Source of the DNA: Taudactylus pleione
Lineage: Eukaryota; Chordata; Amphibia; Anura; Myobatrachidae
Assembly (NCBI GenBank): GCA_031769625.1
Contig: JAUIMM010002327.1
Location: 1 to 64,000, forward strand
Length of the DNA: 64,000 nucleotides
Direction: 5' to 3'
Shown here: piece by piece, positions 1-11,006 of the stretch
Numbering within the stretch: position 1 is the stretch's first letter
Layout of the letters: each line of letters opens with the position of its first letter
Translations under genes and position numbers: made by a program
Notes under the pieces: model-generated
What the model was told of the DNA's origin: nothing
Databases searched by the model: none
What the model saw: only the letters and a program-made list of their open reading frames with translations

Positions 1-184
1 CAAAATGCATTGAAAGCAATGGAAACAACAAAAGCGCATACTTTGTGTTATCTCCTCTTGTAGCAAACACAGGCAGCTCAAAATTTCACTGGATGTCTTG
101 AAGACCAAGACCAACAAATGTGATGTGAAATGGTTTTTCTCCCATGTTGCGTTTAAGAGAAAACAGCAAATGCACGTTTTAGGC
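1..184 (+). repeat. Exemplar monomer (phase reference)
   Basis: This is the first full monomer, used here to number positions within the unit. Composition is 64 A, 48 T, 36 C and 36 G, so this strand carries more A than T, and because all copies face the same way the bias holds across the array. Landmarks are a CATTG-AAAG-CAATG dyad (8-21), a CpG in the gcgcat box (35-36), the conserved aaaattt A/T tract (about 80-86), gaagacc (about 100-106), a T5 tract before ctccc (about 134-143), a CpG in ttgcgttt (150-151), a CpG in cacgtttt (175-176) and a near-palindrome across the junction with the next copy (178-189). The length is 1 modulo 3, so reading frames shift at each monomer. This copy pairs the caggca variant with gtcttg, whereas gtcttg monomers elsewhere usually carry caaaca, so it may be a recombinant. 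Confidence 0.95.
8..21. other. Short dyad in each monomer (CATTG-AAAG-CAATG)
   Basis: A perfect 5-bp inverted repeat with a 4-nt spacer is present in every monomer that carries the gcattg variant. In monomers with the gctttg variant the same place reads GCTTT-G-AAAGC, which is again a perfect 5-bp inverted repeat but with a 1-nt centre (monomer positions 7-17). The single A-to-T change at position 9 therefore replaces one dyad by another rather than destroying symmetry. Enrichment of short dyads and predicted non-B DNA has been reported at some centromeres without CENP-B boxes. Any such role here is inference, and chance cannot be excluded for 5-bp stems. Confidence 0.5.
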
Positions 185-189
185 CAAAA
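178..189. other. Imperfect 12-bp palindrome at the monomer junction
   Basis: The sequence tttaggccaaaa is symmetric around ggcc, with one mismatched pair (a/a) on the two flanks. It recurs in monomers with the ggcc variant. Monomers with ggca instead of ggcc lose the GGCC core. In what I read, the ggca form followed only the ctcgtttt form of the preceding bases and not cacgtttt, so the two sites look linked. No function is claimed. Confidence 0.4.
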
Positions 190-1319
190 TGCATTGAAAG
201 CAATGAAAACAACAAAAGCGCATACTTTGTGTTATCTCCACTTGTAGCAAACACAGACAGCTCAAAATTTCACTGGATGTGTTGAAGACCAAGACCCGCA
301 AATGTGATGTGAAATGGTTTTTCTCCCATGTTGCATTTAAGAGAAAACAGCAATTGCTCGTTTTAGGCAAAAATGCATTGAAAGCAATGGAAACAACAAA
401 AGCGCATACTTTGTGTTATCTCCTCTTGTAGCAAACACAGACAGCTCAAAATTTCACTGGATGTGTTGAAGACCAAGACCCACAAATATGATGTGAAATG
501 GTTTTTCTCCCATGTTGCGTTTAAGAGAAAACAGCAATTGCTCGTTTTAGGCCAAAATGCATTGAAAGCAATGGAAACAACAAAAGCGCATACTTTGTGT
601 TATCTTCTCTTGTAGCAAACACAGGCAGCTCAAAATTTCACTGGATGTGTTGAAGACCAAGACCAACAAATGTGATGTGAAATGGTTTTTCTCCCATGTT
701 GCGTTTAAGAGAAAACAGCAAATGCACGTTTTAGGCCAAAATGCTTTGAAAGCAATGGAAACAACAAAAGCGCATACTTTGTGTTATCTCCACTTGTAGC
801 AAACACAGACAGCTCAAAATTTCACTGGATGTGTTGAAGACCAAGACCCACAAATGTGATGTGAAATGGTTTTTCTCCCATGTTGCGTTTAAGAGAAAAC
901 AGCAATTGCTCGTTTTAGGCAAAAATGCATTGAAAGCAATGGAACCAACAAAAGCGCATACTTTGTGTTATCTCCTCTTGTAGCAAACACAGACAGCTCA
1001 AAATTTCACTGGATGTGTTGAAGACCAAGACCAACAAATGTGATGTGAAATGGTTTTTCTCCCATGTTGCGTTTAAGAGAAAACAGCAAATGCACGTTTT
1101 AGGCCAAAATGCTTTGAAAGCAATGGAAACAACAAAAGCGCATACTTTGTGTTATCTCCTCTTGTAGCAAACACAGACAGCTCAAAATTTCACTGGATGT
1201 GTTGAAGACCAAGACCAACAAATATGATGTGAAATGGTTTTTCTCCCATGTTGCGTTTAAGAGAAAACAGCAAATGCACGTTTTAGGCCAAAATGCATTG
1301 AAAGCAATGGAAACAACAA

Positions 1320-1800
1320 AAGTGCATATGTTCTGTTATCTCCTCTTGTAGCAAACACAAACAGCTCAAAATTTCACTGGATGTCTTGAAGACCAAGACC
1401 AACAAATGTGATGTGAAATGGTTTTTCTCCCATGTTGCGTTTAAGAGAAAACAGCAAATGCACGTTTTAGGCCAAAATGCATTGAAAGCAATGAAAACAA
1501 CAAAAGCACATACTTTGTGTTATCTCCACTTGTAGCAAACACAGACAGCTCAAAATTTCACTGGATGTGTTGAAGACCAAGGACCACAAATGTGATGTGA
1601 AATGGTTTTTCTCCCATGTTGCATTTAAGAGAACACAGCAATTGCTCGTTTTAGGCAAAAAATGCATTGAAAGCAATGGAACCAACAAAAGCGCATACTT
1701 TGTGTTATCTCCTCTTGTAGCAAACACAGACAGCTCAAAATTTCACTGGATGTGTTGAAGACCAAGAGTCACAAATATGATGTGAAATGGTTTATTCTCC
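1320..1800. repeat. Locally diverged monomers with two 1-bp insertions
   Basis: This stretch has the densest private changes I noticed in the window: gttctgtta (about 1330), aaggaccac (about 1580), gaacacagc (about 1631), an extra A in ggcaaaaaatg (about 1657), agagtcac (about 1765) and an extra A in ggtttattctc (about 1783). The two insertions lie within about 130 bp. It is still the same satellite in the same orientation. It may be an older island that escaped homogenisation, or local sequencing error in an A/T run. Confidence 0.75.
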
Positions 1801-3559
1801 CATGTTGCGTTTAAGAGAAAACAGCAATTGCTCGTTTTAGGCCAAAATGCATTGAAAGCAATGAAAACAACAAAAGCGCATACTTTGTGTTATCTCCTCT
1901 TGTAGCAAACACAGACAGCTCAAAATTTCACTGGATGTGTTGAAGACCAAGACCAACAAATGTGATGTGAAATGGTTTTTCTCCCATGTTGCGTTTAAGA
2001 GAAAACAGCAAATGCACGTTTTAGGCCAAAATGCATTGAAAGCAATGGAAACAACAAAAGCGCATACTTTGTGTTATCTCCTCTTGTAGCAAACACAGAC
2101 AGCTCAAAATTTCACTGGATGTGTTGAAGACCAAGACCAACAAATGTGATGTGAAATGGTTTTTCTCCCATGTTGCGTTTAAGAGAAAACAGCAATTGCA
2201 CGTTTTAGGCCAAAATGCATTGAAAGCAATGGAAACAACAAAAGCGCATACTTTGTGTTATCTCCTCTTGTAGCAAACACAGGCAGCTCAAAATTTCACT
2301 GGATGTGTTGAAGACCAAGACCAACAAATGTGATGTGAAATGGTTTTTCTCCACTGTTGCGTTTAAGAGAAAACAGCAAATGCACGTTTTAGGCCAAAAT
2401 GCTTTGAAAGCAATGGAAACAACAAAAGCGCATACTTTGTGTTATCTCCACTTGTAGCAAACACAAACAGCTCAAAATTTCACTGGATGTCTTGAAGACC
2501 AAGACCAACAAATGTGATGTGAAATGGTTTTTCTCCCATGTTGCGTTTAAGAGAAAACAGCAAATGCACGTTTTAGGCCAAAATGCATTGAAAGCAATGA
2601 AAACAACAAAAGCGCATACTTTGTGTTATCTCCACTTGTAGCAAACACAGACAGCTCAAAATTTCACTGGATGTGTTGAAGACCAAGACCCACAAATGTG
2701 ATGTGAAATGGTTTTTCTCCCATGTTGCATTTAAGAGAAAACAGCAATTGCTTGTTTTAGGCAAAAATGCATTGAAAGCAATGGAAACAACAAAAGCGCA
2801 TACTTTGTGTTATCTCCTCTTGTAGCAAACACAGACAGCTCAAAATTTCACTGGATGTGTTGAAGACCAAGACCCACAAATATGATGTGAAATGGTTTTT
2901 CTCCCATGTTGCGTTTAAGAGAAAACAGCAATTGCTCGTTTTAGGCCAAAATGCATTGAAAGCAATGGAAACAACAAAAGCGCATACTTTGTGTTATCTT
3001 CTCTTGTAGCAAACACAGGCAGCTCAAAATTTCACTGGATGTGTTGAAGACCAAGACCAACAAATGTGATGTGAAATGGTTTTTCTCCCATGTTGCGTTT
3101 AAGAGAAAACAGCAAATGCACGTTTTAGGCCAAAATGCTTTGAAAGCAATGGAAACAACAAAAGCGCATACTTTGTGTTATCTCCACTTGTAGCAAACAC
3201 AGACAGCTCAAAATTTCACTGGATGTGTTGAAGACCAAGACCCACAAATGTGATGTGAAATGGTTTTTCTCCCATGTTGCGTTTATGAGAAAACAGCAAT
3301 TGCTCGTTTTAGGCAAAAATGCATTGAAAGCAATGGAACCAACAAAAGCGCATACTTTGTGTTATCTCCTCTTGTAGCAAACACAGACAGCTCAAAATTT
3401 CACTGGATGTGTTGAAGACCAAGACCAACAAATGTGATGTGAAATGGTTTTTCTCCCATGTTGCGTTTAAGAGAAAACAGCAAATGCACGTTTTAGGCCA
3501 AAATGCTTTGAAAGCAATGGAAACAACAAAAGCGCATACTTTGTGTTATCTCCACTTGT

Positions 3560-6500
3560 AGCAAACACAGACAGCTCAAAATTTCACTGGATGTGTTGAA
3601 GACCAAGACCCACAAATGTGATGTGAAATGGTTTTTCTCCCATGTTGCGTTTAAGAGAAAACAGCAAATGCACGTTTTAGGCCAAAATGCATTGAAAGCA
3701 ATGGAAACAACAAAAGCACATACTTTGTGTTATCTTCTCTTGTAGCAAACACAGGCAGCTCAAAATTTCACTGGATGTGTTGAAGACCAAGACCAACAAA
3801 TGTGATGTGAAATGGTTTTTCTCCCATGTTGCGTTTAAGAGAAAACAGCAAATGCACGTTTTAGGCCAAAATGCTTTGAAAGCTATGGAAACAACAAAAG
3901 CGCATACTTTGTGTTATCTCCACTTGTAGCAAACACAGACAGCTCAAAATTTCACTGGATGTGTTGAAGACCAAGACCCACAAATGTGATGTGAAATGGT
4001 TTTTCTCCCATGTTGCGTTTAAGAGAAAACAGCAATTGCTCGTTTTAGGCAAAAATGCATTGAAAGCAATGGAACCAACAAAAGCGCATACTTTGTGTTA
4101 TCTCCTCTTGTAGCAAACACAGACAGCTCAAAATTTCACTGGATGTGTTGAAGACCAAGACCCACAAATGTGATGTGAAATGGTTTTTCTCCCATGTTGC
4201 ATTTAAGAGAAAACAGCAATTGCTCGTTTTAGGCAAAAATGCATTGAAAGCAATGGAACAAACAAAAGCGCATACTTTGTGTTATCTCCTCTTATAGCAA
4301 ACACAGACAGCTCAAAATTTCACTGGATGTGTTGAAGACCAAGACCCACAAATGTGATGTGAAATGGTTTTTCTCCCATGTTGCGTTTAAGAGAAAACAG
4401 CAATTGCACGTTTTAGGCCAAAATGCATTGAAAGCAATGGAAACAACAAAAGCGCATACTTTGTGTTATCTCCTCTTGTAGCAAACACAGGCAGCTCAAA
4501 ATTTCACAGGATGTGTTGAAGACCAAGACCAACAAATGTGATGTGAAATGGTTTTTCTCCCATGTTGCGTTTAAGAGAAAACAGCAAATGCACGTTTTAG
4601 GCCAAAATGCTTTGAAAGCAATGGAAACAACAAAAGCGCATACTTTGTGTTATCTCCACTTGTAGCAAACACAGACAGCTCAAAATTTCACTGGATGTGT
4701 TGAAGACCAAGACCCACAAATGTGATGTGAAATGGTTTTTCTCCCATGTTGCGTTTAAGAGAAAACAGCAAATGCATGTTTTAGGCCAAAATGCATTGAA
4801 AGCAATGGAAACAACAAAAGCGCATACTTTGTGTTATCTTCTCTTGTAGCAAACACAGGCAGCTCAAAATTTCACTGGATGTGTTGAAGACCAAGACCAA
4901 CAAATGTGATGTGAAATGGTTTTTCTCCCATGTTGCATTTAAGAGAAAACAGCAAATGCACGTTTTAGGCCAAAATGCTTTGAAAGCAATGGAAACAACA
5001 AAAGCGCATACTTTGTGTTATCTCCACTTGTAGCAAACACAGACAGCTCAAAATTTCACTGGATGTGTTGAAGACCAAGACCCACAAATGTGATGTGAAA
5101 TGGTTTTTCTCCCATGTTGCGTTTAAGAGAAAACAGCAATTGCTCGTTTTAGGCAAAAATGCATTGAAAGCAATGGAACCAACAAAAGCGCATACTTTGT
5201 GTTATCTCCTCTTGTAGCAAACACAGACAGCTCAAAATTTCACTGGATGTGTTGAAGACCAAGACCCACAAATGTGATGTGAAATGGTTTTTCTCCCATG
5301 TTGCGTTTAAGAGAAAACAGCAATTGCACGTTTTAGGCCAAAATGCATTGAAAGCAATGGAAACAACAAAAGCGCATACTTTGTGTTATCTCCTCTTGTA
5401 GCAAACACAGGCAGCTCAAAATTTCACTGGATGTGTTGAAGACCAAGACCAACAAATGTGATGTGAAATGGTTTTTCTCCACTGTTGCGTTTAAGAGAAA
5501 ACAGCAAATGCACGTTTTAGGCCAAAATGCTTTGAAAGCCATGGAAACAACAAAAGCGCATACTTTGTGTTATCTCCACTTGTAGCAAACACAGGCAGCT
5601 CAAAATTTCACTGGATGTGTTGAAGACCAAGACCAACAAATGTGATGTGAAATGGTTTTTCTCCCATGTTGCGTTTAAGAGAAAACAGCAAATGCACGTT
5701 TTAGGCCAAAATGCTTTGAAAGCAATGGAAACAACAAAAGCGCATACTTTGTGTTATCTCCACTTGTAGCAAACACAGACAGCTCAAAATTTCACTGGAT
5801 GTGTTGAAGACCAAGACCCACAAATGTGATGTGAAATGGTTTTTCTCCCATGTTGCGTTTAAGAGAAAACAGCAATTGCTCGTTTTAGGCAAAAATGCAT
5901 TGAAAGCAATGGAACCAACAAAAGCGCATACTTTGTGGTATCTTCTCTTGTAGCAAACACAGACAGCTCAAAATTTCACTGGATGTGTTGAAGACCAAGA
6001 CCCACAAATGTGATGTGAAATGGTTTTTCTCCCATGTTGCGTTTAAGAGAAAACAGCAAATGCACGTTTTAGGCCAAAATGCATTGAAAGCAATGGAAAC
6101 AACAAAAGCACATACTTTGTGTTATCTTCTCTTGTAGCAAACACAGGCAGCTCAAAATTTCACTGGATGTGTTGAAGACCAAGACCAACAAATGTGATGT
6201 GAAATGGTTTTTCTCCCATGTTGCGTTTAAGAGAAAACAGCAAATGCACGTTTTAGGCCAAAATGCTTTGAAAGCTATGGAAACAACAAAAGCGCATACT
6301 TTGTGTTATCTCCACTTGTAGCAAACACAGACAGCTCAAAATTTCACTGGATGTGTTGAAGACCAAGACCCACAAATGTGATGTGAAATGGTTTTTCTCC
6401 CATGTTGCGTTTAAGAGAAAACAGCAATTGCTCGTTTTAGGCAAAAATGCATTGAAAGCAATGGAACCAACAAAAGCGCATACTTTGTGTTATCTCCTCT

Positions 6501-7502
6501 TGTAGCAAACACAGACAGCTCAAAATTTCACTGGATGTGTTGAAGACCAAGACCCACAAATGTGATGTGAAATGGTTTTTCTCCCATGTTGCATTTAAGA
6601 GAAAACAGCAATTGCTCGTTTTAGGCAAAAATGCATTGAAAGCAATGGAACAAACAAAAGCGCATACTTTGTGTTATCTCCTCTTATAGCAAACACAGAC
6701 AGCTCAAAATTTCACTGGATGTGTTGAAGACCAAGACCCACAAATGTGATGTGAAATGGTTTTTCTCCCATGTTGCGTTTAAGAGAAAACAGCAATTGCA
6801 CGTTTTAGGCCAAAATGCATTGAAAGCAATGGAAACAACAAAAGCGCATACTTTGTGTTATCTCCTCTTGTAGCAAACACAGGCAGCTCAAAATTTCACT
6901 GGATGTGTTGAAGACCAAGACCAACAAATGTGATGTGAAATGGTTTTTCTCCCATGTTGCGTTTAAGAGAAAACAGCAAATGCACGTTTTAGGCCAAAAT
7001 GCTTTGAAAGCAATGGAAACAACAAAAGCGCATACTTTGTGTTATCTCCACTTGTAGCAAACACAGACAGCTCAAAATTTCACTGGATGTGTTGAAGACC
7101 AAGACCCACAAATGTGATGTGAAATGGTTTTTCTCCCATGTTGCGTTTAAGAGAAAACAGCAAATGCATGTTTTAGGCCAAAATGCATTGAAAGCAATGG
7201 AAACAACAAAAGCGCATACTTTGTGTTATCTTCTCTTGTAGCAAACACAGGCAGCTCAAAATTTCACTGGATGTGTTGAAGACCAAGACCAACAAATGTG
7301 ATGTGAAATGGTTTTTCTCCCATGTTGCGTTTAAGAGAAAACAGCAAATGCACGTTTTAGGCCAAAATGCTTTGAAAGCAATGGAAACAACAAAAGCGCA
7401 TACTTTGTGTTATCTCCACTTGTAGCAAACACAGACAGCTCAAAATTTCACTGGATGTGTTGAAGACCAAGACCCACAAATGTGATGTGAAATGGTTTTT
7501 CT
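3560..7502. repeat. 13-mer HOR pair, offset 2,392 bp
   Basis: About 3560-5110 recurs at about 5952-7502, exactly 13 monomers apart. Shared rare marks include gcacatac, gctttgaaagctatgg, ggaacaaac followed by cttatagc (about 4292 and 6684), and caaatgcatgtttt (about 4773 and 7165). Differences include cacagg versus cactgg near 4506/6898 and gcattt versus gcgttt near 4936/7328. The front part of this block recurs a third time from about 8800 to 9400, where the rare cttatagc has reverted to cttgtagc. Confidence 0.75.
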
Positions 7503-7999
7503 CCCATGTTGCGTTTAAGAGAAAACAGCAATTGCACGTTTTAGGCCAAAATGCATTGAAAGCAATGGAAACAACAAAAGCGCATACTTTGTGTTATCTC
7601 CTCTTGTAGCAAACACAGGCAGCTCAAAATTTCACTGGATGTGTTGAAGACCAAGACCAACAAATGTGATGTGAAATGGTTTTTCTCCCATGTTGCGTTT
7701 AAGAGAAAACAGCCAATGCACGTTTTAGGCCAAAATGCTTTGAAAGCAATGGAAACAACAAAAGCGCATACTTTGTGTTATCTCCACTTGTAGCAAACAC
7801 AGACAGCTCAAAATTTCACTGGATGTGTTGAAGACCAAGACCCACAAATGTGATGTGAAATGGTTTTTCTCCCATGTTGCGTTTAAGAGAAAACAGCAAT
7901 TGCTCGTTTTAGGCAAAAATGCATTGAAAGCAATGGAACCAACAAAAGCGCATACTTTGTGTTATCTCCTCTTGTAGCAAACACAGACAGCTCAAAATT

Positions 8000-10900
8000 T
8001 CACTGGATGTGTTGAAGACCAAGACCAACAAATGTGATGTGAAATGGTTTTTCTCCCATGTTGCGTTTAAGAGAAAACAGCAATTGCACGTTTTAGGCCA
8101 AAATGCATTGAAAGCAATGGAAACAACAAAAGTGCATATGTTGTGTTATCTCCTCTTGTAGCAAACACAAACAGCTCAAAATTTCACTGGATGTCTTGAA
8201 GACCAAGACCCACAAATGTGATGTGAAATGGTTTTTCTCCCATGTTGCGTTTAAGAGAAAACAGCAATTGCACGTTTTAGGCCAAAATGCATTGAAAGCA
8301 ATGGAAACAACAAAAGTGCATACTTTGTGTTATCTCCTCTTGTAGCAAACACAGGCAGCTCAAAATTTCACTGGATGTGTTGAAGACCAAGACCAACAAA
8401 TGTGATGTGAAATGGTTTTTCTCCACTGTTGCGTTTAAGAGAAAACAGCAAATGCACGTTTTAGGCCAAAATGCTTTGAAAGCAATGGAAACAACAAAAG
8501 CGCATACTTTGTGTTATCTCCACTTGTAGCAAACACAAACAGCTCAAAATTTCACTGGATGTCTTGAAGACCAAGACCAACAAATGTGATGTGAAATGGT
8601 TTTTCTCCCATGTTGCGTTTAAGAGAAAACAGCAAATGCACGTTTTAGGCCAAAATGCATTGAAAGCAATGAAAACAACAAAAGCGCATACTTTGTGTTA
8701 TCTCCACTTGTAGCAAACACAGACAGCTCAAAATTTCACTGGATGTGTTGAAGACCAAGACCCACAAATGTGATGTGAAATGGTTTTTCTCCCATGTTGC
8801 GTTTAAGAGAAAACAGCAAATGCACGTTTTAGGCCAAAATGCATTGAAAGCAATGGAAACAACAAAAGCACATACTTTGTGTTATCTTCTCTTGTAGCAA
8901 ACACAGGCAGCTCAAAATTTCACTGGATGTGTTGAAGACCAAGACCAACAAATGTGATGTGAAATGGTTTTTCTCCCATGTTGCGTTTAAGAGAAAACAG
9001 CAAATGCACGTTTTAGGCCAAAATGCTTTGAAAGCTATGGAAACAACAAAAGCGCATACTTTGTGTTATCTCCACTTGTAGCAAACACAGACAGCTCAAA
9101 ATTTCACTGGATGTGTTGAAGACCAAGACCCACAAATGTGATGTGAAATGGTTTTTCTCCCATGTTGCGTTTAAGAGAAAACAGCAATTGCTCGTTTTAG
9201 GCAAAAATGCATTGAAAGCAATGGAACCAACAAAAGCGCATACTTTGTGTTATCTCCTCTTGTAGCAAACACAGACAGCTCAAAATTTCACTGGATGTGT
9301 TGAAGACCAAGACCCACAAATGTGATGTGAAATGGTTTTTCTCCCATGTTGCATTTAAGAGAAAACAGCAATTGCTCGTTTTAGGCAAAAATGCATTGAA
9401 AGCAATGGAACAAACAAAAGCGCATACTTTGTGTTATCTCCTCTTGTAGCAAACACAGACAGCTCAAAATTTCACTGGATGTGTTGAAGACCAAGACCCA
9501 CAAATGTGATGTGAAATGGTTTTTCTCCCATGTTGCGTTTAAGAGAAAACAGCAATTGCACGTTTTAGGCCAAAATGCATTGAAAGCAATGGAAACAACA
9601 AAAGCGCATACTTTGTGTTATCTCCTCTTGTAGCAAACACAGGCAGCTCAAAATTTCACTGGATGTGTTGAAGACCAAGACCAACAAATGTGATGTGAAA
9701 TGGTTTTTCTCCCATGTTGCGTTTAAGAGAAAACAGCAATTGCACGTTTTAGGCCAAAATGCATTGAAAGCAATGGAAACAACAAAAGTGCATATGTTGT
9801 GTTATCTCCTCTTGTAGCAAACACAAACAGCTCAAAATTTCACTGGATGTCTTGAAGACCAAGACCCACAAATGTGATGTGAAATGGTTTTTCTCCCATG
9901 TTGCGTTTAAGAGAAAACAGCAATTGCACGTTTTAGGCCAAAATGCATTGAAAGCAATGGAAACAACAAAAGTGCATACTTTGTGTTATCTCCTCTTGTA
10001 GCAAACACAGGCAGCTCAAAATTTCACTGGATGTGTTGAAGACCAAGACCAACAAATGTGATGTGAAATGGTTTTTCTCCACTGTTGCGTTTAAGAGAAA
10101 ACAGCAAATGCACGTTTTAGGCCAAAATGCTTTGAAAGCAATGGAAACAACAAAAGCGCATACTTTGTGTTATCTCCACTTGTAGCAAACACAAACAGCT
10201 CAAAATTTCACTGGATGTCTTGAAGACCAAGACCAACAAATGTGATGTGAAATGGTTTTTCTCCCATGTTGCGTTTAAGAGAAAACAGCAAATGCACGTT
10301 TTAGGCCAAAATGCATTGAAAGCAATGAAAACAACAAAAGCGCATACTTTGTGTTATCTCCACTTGTAGCAAACACAGACAGCTCAAAATTTCACTGGAT
10401 GTGTTGAAGACCAAGACCCACAAATGTGATGTGAAATGGTTTTTCTCCCATGTTGCGTTTAAGAGAAAACAGCAAATGCACGTTTTAGGCCAAAATGCAT
10501 TGAAAGCAATGGAAACAACAAAAGCACATACTTTGTGTTATCTTCTCTTGTAGCAAACACAGGCAGCTCAAAATTTCACTGGATGTGTTGAAGACCAAGA
10601 CCAACAAATGTGATGTGAAATGGTTTTTCTCCCATGTTGCGTTTAAGAGAAAACAGCAAATGCACGTTTTAGGCCAAAATGCTTTGAAAGCTATGGAAAC
10701 AACAAAAGCGCATACTTTGTGTTATCTCCACTTGTAGCAAACACAGACAGCTCAAAATTTCACTGGATGTGTTGAAGACCAAGACCCACAAATGTGATGT
10801 GAAATGGTTTTTCTCCCATGTTGCGTTTAAGAGAAAACAGCAATTGCTCGTTTTAGGCAAAAATGCATTGAAAGCAATGGAACCAACAAAAGCGCATACT

Positions 10901-11006
10901 TTGTGTTATCTCCTCTTGTAGCAAACACAGACAGCTCAAAATTTCACTGGATGTGTTGAAGACCAAGACCCACAAATGTGATGTGAAATGGTTTTTCTCC
11001 CATGTT
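8000..11006. repeat. 9-mer HOR pair, offset 1,656 bp
   Basis: About 8000-9350 recurs at about 9656-11006, exactly 9 x 184. Shared marks include gtgcatatg with caaaca and gtcttg followed by a gacccac monomer, then gtgcatac, then a ctccactgttg monomer (about 8423 and 10079) and the gctttgaaagctatgg monomer (about 9035 and 10691). The match ends where gcattt/caattgctcg (near 9350) faces gcgttt/caaatgcacg (near 11006). Confidence 0.75.

Larger units (their letters stand above)
90..3545. repeat. 13-mer duplication, offset 2,394 bp
   Basis: Bases of about 90-1150 recur at about 2485-3545 with the same order of monomer types: a gtcttg monomer, then gaaaac with tctcca and gcattt, then ggcaaa, and so on. 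The offset is 13 x 184 plus 2. The extra 2 bp come from two single-base insertions lying between the two copies, near 1657 and 1783. Copy 1 carries a private cccgca change at about 298. Similarity of variant order ends near 1150/3545, where tctcct faces tctcca. Confidence 0.7.

Noticed and set aside
1..184. Primate-type alpha satellite
   Set aside because: The unit is 184 bp rather than 171 bp, and the sequence does not resemble the alpha consensus I know. The CENP-B box is also missing.
171..192. CENP-B box at gctcgttttaggccaaa
   Set aside because: Only a few of the essential positions match. The TTCG start reads CTCG or CACG and the CGGG end is absent.
179..370. The many 60-63-aa minus-strand ORFs that look like a conserved repeated protein
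   Set aside because: They recur because the DNA recurs. Most would have to start at TTG rather than ATG, they end at the satellite's own stop, and they show no sign of selection on the protein. They are shadows of the repeat.
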